The notes below the pieces were generated by a model. It was given only the letters and a program-made list of their open reading frames with translations. It made no database searches and had not been told where the DNA came from. DNA of 64,000 bases, taken from Hemibagrus wyckioides. Taxonomy: Eukaryota; Chordata; Actinopteri; Siluriformes; Bagridae. Positions 56,781-64,000 of this stretch are shown piece after piece. Each line of letters starts with the position of its first letter. Within the stretch, counting starts at the first letter, position 1. A program made the translations under genes and the position numbers. The stretch covers positions 4,094,917 through 4,158,916 of the forward strand of contig NC_080729.1 in NCBI RefSeq assembly GCF_019097595.1, in the 5' to 3' direction.

Positions 56781-58275
56781 TTCACCACCCTCCACCCCTG
56801 ATTAAGATGTGTTCTTAGGCTTCTTATAAATTCATTTTTTTTATTGCAGAAGCATAGTCTCACACTATTATAGAAAAATCTATTATACACTATTATAGAA
56901 AAATCCAACCTTTAACTCAAGTGAATTTAAAAAAATCCATGACTAAAAAATTTTTTTTTTCTATAAAATCACCTGTTCCACAATTATTGGCACCCCTAAC
57001 AATTACTATAAAATAAATGTAATTGAAGCATTTTTGTAATTTTTATTCTAGTTTTTAAAGTTGATTAGAGTATCCAGAAACTTTTATTTAATGATTCATG
57101 ACTTCCTGTTTCCCTGGGGTATAAATATGACATGACACAGAGGCCTATTTCTCTTATCCACTCTTCAACATGGGAAAGACAAGAGAACACCCCATTCAAG
57201 TAAGGATGTGTGTTGACCTTCATAAGTCAGGCAATGGCTACAAGAAAATAGCCACTTGCCTAAACTTGCCCTTATCTACAGTCAGAGGAATCATTAAGAA
57301 GTTTAAAACAACTGGAACAGTGACAAACAAGGCTGGATAAGGACCAGCCTTGTTTATCTTGCCACCACACACAGTGAACTGCATCAAAGATTGGCATCTT
57401 GGGGTCACAAAGTCTCCATAACAACCATCAGACGCTATCTACATGCCAACAAGCTGTTTGGGAGGCATGCAAGGAAAAAGCCTTTTCTCACCTACAATCA
57501 CAAACGTCTGGAGTTTGCTAAACGGTACTGGGACTTCACCCGGGACCGTGTGCTTTGGTCAGATGAGACTAAGATAGAGCTTTCTGGCAACAAACACTGG
57601 CTTAAAACAAAAGATGAGTATGCCCACTGTGCAGTATGGTGGAGAATCTGTGATGCTGTGGGCCTGTTCCTCTTCCAAAGGCCCTGGGAACCTTGTTAGA
57701 GTGCATGGCATCATGAATTCTTTGAAATACCAGAACATTTTAAATCAAAACCTGATGACCTCTGTCCTCTGACCTCAGAAAACTTAAGATGGGTTGTCAT
57801 TGGGTCTTTCAGCAGGATAATGACCCAAAATGTGGCGAAATCTACACAAAAATGGTTCAGCAGACACAAAATCAAGCTCCTCCCATTGCCATCTCAGTCC
57901 CCAGACCTCAACCCAATTGAAAACCTGTGGAGTGAGCTGAAGAGGAGAGTGCATAAGAGAGGATCCAGGACTCTGGATGATCTAGGAAGATTAGGAATGC
58001 TCTGGATGATCTAGGAAGAAGAATGGACAAAGATCCCTCTCTCTGTATACTCCAATCTTGTGAAATGTTATAGGAGGAGAGTAAGTGCTGTCTTGTTGGC
58101 AAAAGGGGGTTGTGCGAATTATTAACATCAGAATAATTGTACTTCAATTAAAGGATGGATTTTTCTTTTTTTATTTTGCATTGTGGTTCTATTTTGTTTT
58201 TTAAAAAAATGAATTTATTAGAAGCCTAAGAACACATCTTAACCAGGGGTGCCAATAATTGTGGAGGGCGCTGTA
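56781..58275 (+). mobile_element. Near full-length, inactivated Tc1-like transposon with long inverted repeats
   Basis: The right end carries AGGGGTGCCAATAATTGTGG (58245-58264) and AAGCCTAAGAACACATCTTA inside it. The left end carries CCCCTGATTAAGATGTGTTC and TTAGGCTTCTTATAAATTC (from 56797), the inverted counterpart, but has lost most of the outer CCACAATTATTGGCA. An internal copy of CCACAATTATTGGCACCCCT lies at 56978, the direct-repeat-in-inverted-repeat layout of Tc1 elements. The ~1.5 kb length fits an almost intact element. Confidence 0.88.
57170..58020 (+). pseudogene. Tc1-like transposase pseudogene
   Basis: Starts MGKTREHPIQVRMCVDLHK with a helix-turn-helix region (STVRGIIKKFK) and stops at TAA 57338-57340. 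It resumes in another frame at SWGHKVSITTIRRYLHANK and reaches the first catalytic Asp in VLWSDETKIELSG. After a further stop and shift it shows QQDNDPK (second Asp) and [17 protein letters not shown] (Glu). At least two frame breaks and stops make it inactive. Confidence 0.85.
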
Positions 58276-59417
58276 TGTTGTGCTTTAATAAATAAATTTC
58301 TGTTATACAAGAGGAATGAAAGACTCGGGAATGTACTGTTTATAGGTAAATAATCAGCTTGGAAGCGATAAGAGTTTGCGTCAGGAGAGAACACCCCACC
58401 CCGACTTTCGGATTATTTTCCTATAACAGCATTCATGTAAGCACTTTATTCCTTATGTAGAGAAATATTCCTTAATAATTCCCTAATAATTCCTTATATA
58501 TTCAGTGCACCTGTGAAATAACACACGTGTTAAATCAATGAAACATCAGAAGTTGTTTGGATTATACTATGTCTTCGATTCCATCGCAATGAATGACAGA
58601 TCACTCCACTCCACTCCACTACACACACACACTCCTGCCACACCCACCACAATTCCACCCAGTGTGTATTTTGTTTGTCTGGGTTGCTAGTGAGCAGGAA
58701 GCTGTTTATTTAACAAGCCTCATAGTGTGACAATTGTCAATAGTTTTAGACAGTTGCAATATGAAAATACTGCATACATCTACAAGTACTACACACACAC
58801 ACATACACATACACACACACACGTCTCATCATCACAACAGAATCAAATGACGATTATTGTCCAGCACTCCCTTGGTGTCTCTACCACACCTATGGCTGTT
58901 GTCTCAGGTTCTTAGAGTGTGTGTGTGTTTGTGTGTGTGTTTGTGTGTGTGTGTGTTGGGGGTGGGGGGTTAGCAGATTACATCAGCACATGTAGTCTGC
59001 ATTACAGGTCGATAAGATCTGGCAATGTTTACTGGCTGCGTGTGTGTGTGTGTGTGTGTGTGTGTATGAGAGAGAGGCCGAGAGAGAGAGACTCCTCCTG
59101 TGTGTCTGTGCGTGTATGTGTGTTTGTGTGTCTGTTGTAATGGTAACAGAAATCGGAGAGAAATGTGAGTGTCCACAGACCACAAGAAAGTCAGTAAAGG
59201 GATGAGCGAGAGCACGAGCAAGCAAGAGAGAGAGAGATTGAGAGACAGACAAACAGACAAAAAGAAAAAAGAAAAAAGACAAAAAGAAAGAGAGTGGAAG
59301 AAGACAGAGAGATGGAGAGACAGTTACTGAGAGATAAAGAGAAATGCAAGGAGAAAAGTGATAGGAAAAACATGGGAATTTTAGTGGTTTTAGAAAGCAA
59401 AACTGTGTTATGGGGCA

Positions 59418-59448
<31 letters not shown>

Positions 59449-60395
59449 TACGGATAGTGTCTCTAGCCTCTGACTATTGCTGAAATATGGTCACATTGGA
59501 TGTCCCAGCATTAACACACACACACACACACGCACCCACATGCACACACACACACCCACATGCGCACACACACACACACCCCTTAACCAATAGAGGAGTC
59601 CACGAGCGAGTGAAGGCGTAATTAAAAAGTCCTCTGTGCGGCGCTGGGTTTCCGGCTGTAAATCTCCGAGTCCCTTTCTTGTGGAAGTCTACATTCCGTG
59701 TGGAGTCTGGTGACACGCAGTCGTAGCCAAACAATCCGTCCTAATCTGCAGCAAGCCGACTCGTCCCACTCATCCCTAATTGCGCCGTAATTTGTTTGGC
59801 ATTTGCTGGGCTTTTGCGGCTCTTCTCCTCACCAGGGACCGTGGGCCGTGTTCTGTGATTTCTGCTACGCTTCCGGGCTTGGGTCCAAATTCACTCACAC
59901 ACACACACACAAACACTATAAAACCATGTAGTGTATACAAGTAAACGTTTCCCCTCTTCTAAATAGTGTAGTATTCCATATAAGCTCCAAACTGTGTTTG
60001 CGCTATTCCACACTTCTTCATCACAGTATTAAAAATAGGAAGGACATTTATTCATCAGCACTCCTGATGAAGCAATGTCAAACAATGACAAATCAATGGA
60101 GGGAATTTAGGTCATACCTCCCTTTACTGAATCCCCTATGTGGCGGGCGTTCACGTAGGTGCCGTCAACATATTTGACGTAATGAGAAAATGTCTGCTAA
60201 GGAGCAGTGCGTAGAACTGTAGAAAACCAGATGGTACAGAAAACGCAAAATGAAGAACAGTCAAGATGAGCGAAGAACAATCCATGTTTCACGTCTTATA
60301 CCAGAGCAATACTTTATTTATTAAAGAACATGTCATACCTATTGATTGAGTTTTTTATTGTGGAATGTCCACAAAACAAGATGGTATCAATTACA
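58276..60395. other. Intergenic, microsatellite-rich
   Basis: (CA)n at 58789-58822, (GT)n at 58918-58956 and 59040-59066, GA-rich DNA at 59205-59345, (CA)n at 59423-59449 and 59514-59580. A non-repetitive block at 59620-59890 may be conserved. No gene recognised. Confidence 0.4.
59423..59580. repeat. (CA)n microsatellite pair
   Basis: (CA)n at 59423-59449 and an interrupted (CA)n with GCACCCACATG inserts at 59514-59580. Confidence 0.9.
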
Positions 60396-60398
60396 CAA

Positions 60399-60745
60399 TA
60401 GCAGCTATGAACACTCATTCCCTATTGCCATGGCCACCAAGCAGTTCCTGACTACAAAGCAATTATTATAACACCCTCCTCGACATCCTCAAAACAAGTT
60501 AGTTCCTGTTATTGATCAGCTATAGCAGCTATAATCACTCTCTATTCCCTCTCGCCACTGCCACCAAGCAGTTCCTGACTACAAAGCTGGTAATATTATA
60601 ACACCCTCCTCGACATCCTCAAAACAAGTTAGTTCCTGTTTTCGATTAGCTATAGCAGCTATAATCACTCTATATTCCCTCTCACCAGTGCCAGCAAGCA
60701 GTTCCTGACTACAGACTACACAGCTGATAATATCAGAACACCATT
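60399..60745. repeat. ~127-bp tandem repeat, ~2.7 copies
   Basis: Copies start at TAGCAGCTAT 60399, 60523 and 60653. Each contains CAAGCAGTTCCTGACTACA, and the first two share ACACCCTCCTCGACATCC and AAAACAAGTTAGTTCCTG. Copies 1 and 2 are nearly identical, so the duplication is fairly young. Confidence 0.9.
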
Positions 60746-62180
60746 TTCTACTCTCTTTAACCCTGAAATGATAAGAATCCCAGTAATGGCCCGGTGCTAT
60801 GTGAAAAATGAACTGACTGGAATCAGTACTCTAATTGGTGCTGACCATTTACATGAGTGCGTGAGTTCTTAATTTCCTCCAGCAGTTCTCTAATCTAATC
60901 TGAGAGACGGAGTGGCGGACATACACCCCCGTATCCTCTTCTTCCAGAATGAATCTGGTGTGAGAAAGTGCTAAAGGAAACTGCACTTCTATACTGATCT
61001 GAAATCTGTCCTGCTGTGGCTGAGTCTTGAATAGACCACTGTTCTGTTCAAAATGTTCAATACAGGGCAATAGGAATAAGTCATGCTAGGAAGGAAGCAG
61101 GAAGCAGGTAGCCAAAGTGCAGAATTGTGGGAACCAGACTGCTGGGATTGTAAGAGTGGTTATCAGAAAAGATGACAGTGAGTGATCAATGGCAATGGAG
61201 CAGCACTTCCAGGGGGGAAATGTGGGTGAGGACGTGTAGCGCCGAGGTGTGTCCAAGTTGTACTGTCTGGTTGATGTCTTTTTGTTTTCACAGCAGAGAT
61301 TTCAGGGGTCCGGCGAAGGCAAAGCAAAGGCGTTTGCAAATTTGGCAAGCCAGGCGGCCAGCGGGAGGTGAAAGGCGTTTAAATCTGTGGTGACATGAAG
61401 GATAACAAACACCGCAGAGCAAGCTAATCACCGGCCTCCTGTGCTCTGAAGAAGCCTGAAGAATTACAGCGCCAGCGCCCGCCGAGAGCAAACAGCCCTC
61501 TGTTTAAACTTTCATCCTGCTCCCGCTATTCATCCAGCCCACTGAGAGAGGGAGCGTAGAGAGAGGAACGATGAAAGAAGCTCTTTTCAGTCTGCGAGTG
61601 ATCGAACCCTCCACCTCCTTTCTCTCCCCATAGCATTTATCACCTGGTGGGTGATGCCCCCCCTCTCTGACGCCCTGTAAAAAAGCCTGTTCACAAAGAA
61701 CAGTGGCATCAATTGACATTGGGCTTCTTTGACATTTTGCTCTTGACGGCAAGTTTGCCTGGTGGAACACTGGAGAGGATTGTGCTGGAGGAAATGGGAG
61801 CAGGAACCCCGAAAAACCACAGAGATCTCACTCCATATATCAATCCCCTTCTTCGGCTCTGCTCTCGTCCCTGTCGTCCCCTCATACCTCTTGTGCTCTT
61901 CGCACAGCACAAGCTGCTTAAAAATCGTACGGGTAAGTGAGCAAGCAATCTGGATAAGATGCCAAGAGAAATTCCAGCTTGGCCACTGGTCCAGGCGAGA
62001 TTGGTAGAGCGGCACATGGTGTGCCCACACTACTCAAAACAACTTCTCCATAAACACCACAGCTGCTGGAGTGACTGGAATTGGAATCCAAAATGCTTAA
62101 ACCCTTAAACACTTCACCGCCCACGGCTAAGCTTAGCCCTAACAGAGGTACACGCATCCAGTCCAACAAGTTATTCAACA
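60746..62180. other. Gene-poor complex sequence
   Basis: Mostly non-repetitive. The blocks 61255-61520 and 61640-62050 are GC-moderate and complex, and carry overlapping open frames on both strands without splice support. I read them as possible regulatory DNA rather than genes. Confidence 0.3.
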
Positions 62181-62239
62181 CCACAGTGATCACTGGGCTT
62201 CAAATGTCTTAGTAGGGTATACTACAAAGAGATAGAAGG

Positions 62240-62620
62240 AATAAAACAGCATGGGACATTCTGTTACAGGAAATTAATCAACAACTGAGTGGAGTGATGA
62301 GGCCTGACTTAAGTCAATTATTTTCCAGAAACGGCACATGCCAAAGTGAGTTATTCCTCTTGTACCACAGCGATTTGCCATGCTAACAGTTTTTATCTAT
62401 TTGTTGTTACGTTTGTGAATTTTGTACAGGACAAGGTTATGACAGCTGCAAACATTTGCTTATGAAACATTTGTTTTGGGATCGTTGGTGGAAAATTTAC
62501 AGCTTTACCACTGGTACTGGAGACTCCTTCCAAATATGATAAACAAACATGACTTCACAGGAAACACCACCATATTAACAGTTTCACACGTTGTTAAATC
62601 TGACTTAAAAGACTTTTAAG
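62240..62620 (+). repeat. Longest copy of the GGAGACTCCTTCC dispersed repeat
   Basis: Starts near CATTCTGTTACAGGAAATTA, passes TTGTTACGTTTGTGAATTTT, and carries GGAGACTCCTTCC at 62519-62531, then AACATGACTTCACAGGAAAC. Word order matches the copy at 7195-7700. Confidence 0.5.
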
Positions 62621-62892
62621 TCAGATGAATCCTTTTATACCTTTTAAACGCCATATAGAGAACCACCAAGTTTCAGCCATGAAACTTGCCATTGGTATTA
62701 AAATAAAAACACAGTATTCTATACGGTATGTAAAGCAAAAATAGTAAGAACAAATGCCAAATGTAGTGGAAAGGTAATCAGATTAGATTACAGTTTAAAT
62801 AATCGAAAAGATTATGTTACTGATTACATCTTTAGTCGTGTAATTTGTAATCAGGACTGAATTACATTTCCTCAGAAATCAACCTGACGTTG

Positions 62893-62950
62893 TTAAGGTC
62901 CTTGCTCAGGGGTCAGCTAGTGGCCGTGCTGGGATTTGAACGCAAACCTT
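62893..62950 (+). repeat. Fragment of the tRNA-type dispersed repeat
   Basis: GGTCCTTGCTCAGGGGTCAG and GTGCTGGGATTTGAACGC correspond to the B-box end of the copies at 41255 and 48690. Confidence 0.45.
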
Positions 62951-63099
62951 GTTCTTATCTAATAATACCTAACATGCGACTTCTGTCTTTAGTCACAAGT
63001 GCCAAGGAAAATTTGAGGCGAGTTAAAGTAGCACTACTAACGCAAACCAAACACTCGGAGAACTCTGATAGTAAAATAGCTGGGGTTTGACCCCAAGCG

Positions 63100-63380
63100 C
63101 ACGGCGAAAACCAGATGTGATCCGATCAATAGACTCTCTCTTCCTCTTTGTGTGTCTCTCTCTCTCTTTCTCTCTCATGGAGGGGAAACGCTGCTATTTA
63201 TTTAGGTTAGGAGAATATACACTGGTGTGTCTTTGATGCAAATCCCCCTCCCTCTTTCTCACGCAGGCTTGTGGTTAGCCAAGCGGGAGCCCGTCGCCTT
63301 GGACGCGCTGCTTCCAATACAGGAAGCTGCCAAAGGGTCTCGTTTCCACTGCTAACGTGACGGACACATTTTAAAACAAA
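63100..63380. promoter_or_regulatory. Candidate regulatory block with octamer motif
   Basis: A complex block after a short (CT)n, with CTTTG followed directly by a perfect octamer ATGCAAAT (63236-63243), then CpG-containing sequence to 63345. Role is inferred. Confidence 0.25.
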
Positions 63381-63756
63381 GGCAGAACCTCTGGCATGGG
63401 AGTGTATGTCCATCTGTCAGTGTGTGTGCAGGTCTGGGGTGGGCAATGTGTATGTGTGGTGGTAGTGGGGGTAAACCAAAGAGCCATCATAAAGAAAAAG
63501 AGGAGAAGATAGGGTGAAAGCAAAAAGGAGACACGTTTACATTGGAATGTTATTACTTCCATGTAGTACTTTTACTCACCAAATGAAGTCTGTTGAAATT
63601 CTCATCTGAATTACTCTCGATGTTAGAAAATGTCTAAATCGTGATTATTATAATATATTCATATTCATCTCGTGAATGATATATTTAAATTTTATTTTTT
63701 TAATTTATAACTTATATATAAATGAATTCTTATATATATCTTATATATAAATACAC

Positions 63757-63788
<32 letters not shown>

Positions 63789-64000
63789 TTGTAGGCTAAA
63801 TGCACTTTTAACAATAAAGAAAAAAATTAATACAACAAATAAAAAAAGAATAAAGTATATGTGAATGAATAAAGTGAAAAAATTTAAAATAATAAACACA
63901 AAAGAATGGATAAATAAATACATAAATACAATCTAATAAAAATAACAAATGATCACAACACATAGTAAAAATAATAATTATTATTATAATATTATTAATG
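63381..64000. other. AT-rich window end
   Basis: (CA)n then (TA)n at 63752-63788, and A/T-rich sequence to the edge. Nothing else recognised. Confidence 0.4.

Noticed and set aside
58983..59420. 145-codon minus-strand frame rich in Ser, Leu and Phe
   Set aside because: It is a translation of GA- and GT-rich microsatellite DNA.
61587..62030. 147-codon minus-strand frame
   Set aside because: Frames are open on both strands, composition is not protein-like, and no splice sites or recognisable motif are present.

Overview
This is vertebrate nuclear DNA, most likely from a teleost fish. The two recognisable genes, nt5c3a and bmper, have vertebrate intron-exon structure. The repeats are typical of fish: several Tc1-like DNA transposon remnants, a hAT-type MITE, a 5'-truncated non-LTR element, tRNA-type dispersed repeats and very abundant CA/GT, GA, TA, GATA and AAT microsatellites. 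I cannot name the species from sequence alone; a catfish-like otophysan is a guess. All coding exons were joined by hand using splice sites, reading phase and remembered human protein sequence.

Layout. (1) 1-2705 (+): the last four exons of a gene I do not recognise, entering from the left edge. (2) 2706-4570: its 3' UTR, then a roughly 370-bp sequence repeated three times. (3) 4652-15195 (+): nt5c3a, pyrimidine 5'-nucleotidase, nine coding exons and 331 residues, with a membrane-anchor first exon. A second TATA promoter with a non-coding first exon near 9.6 kb would give a soluble form starting at Met47. Its 3' UTR probably runs to about 16.93 kb. (4) 18061-39171 (-): bmper (crossveinless-2), 14 coding exons and 665 residues: signal peptide, five VWC domains, a VWD domain with the GDPH site, C8 and TIL. 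Its 3' UTR probably ends near 17.2 kb, so nt5c3a and bmper converge tail to tail about 0.3 kb apart. (5) 39.2-64 kb: the bmper CpG-rich promoter, one candidate Lys/Glu-rich terminal exon on the minus strand at 44.05-44.26 kb, and otherwise gene-poor DNA. That DNA holds Tc1 remnants (42.3, 46.2, 52.7 and 56.8 kb), many microsatellites and several complex, repeat-free blocks that could be conserved regulatory elements of bmper.

The two main genes have no obvious joint function: NT5C3A dephosphorylates pyrimidine nucleoside monophosphates inside the cell, and BMPER is a secreted BMP modulator. I found no CRISPR, operon, rRNA or tRNA gene, and no clearly new multi-gene system. The most useful leads are the interferon-type alternative promoter of nt5c3a, the dinucleotide repeats that form the polypyrimidine or TG tracts of several splice acceptors, the unidentified gene with two possible 3' ends, and a dispersed repeat family present at least six times in this window.
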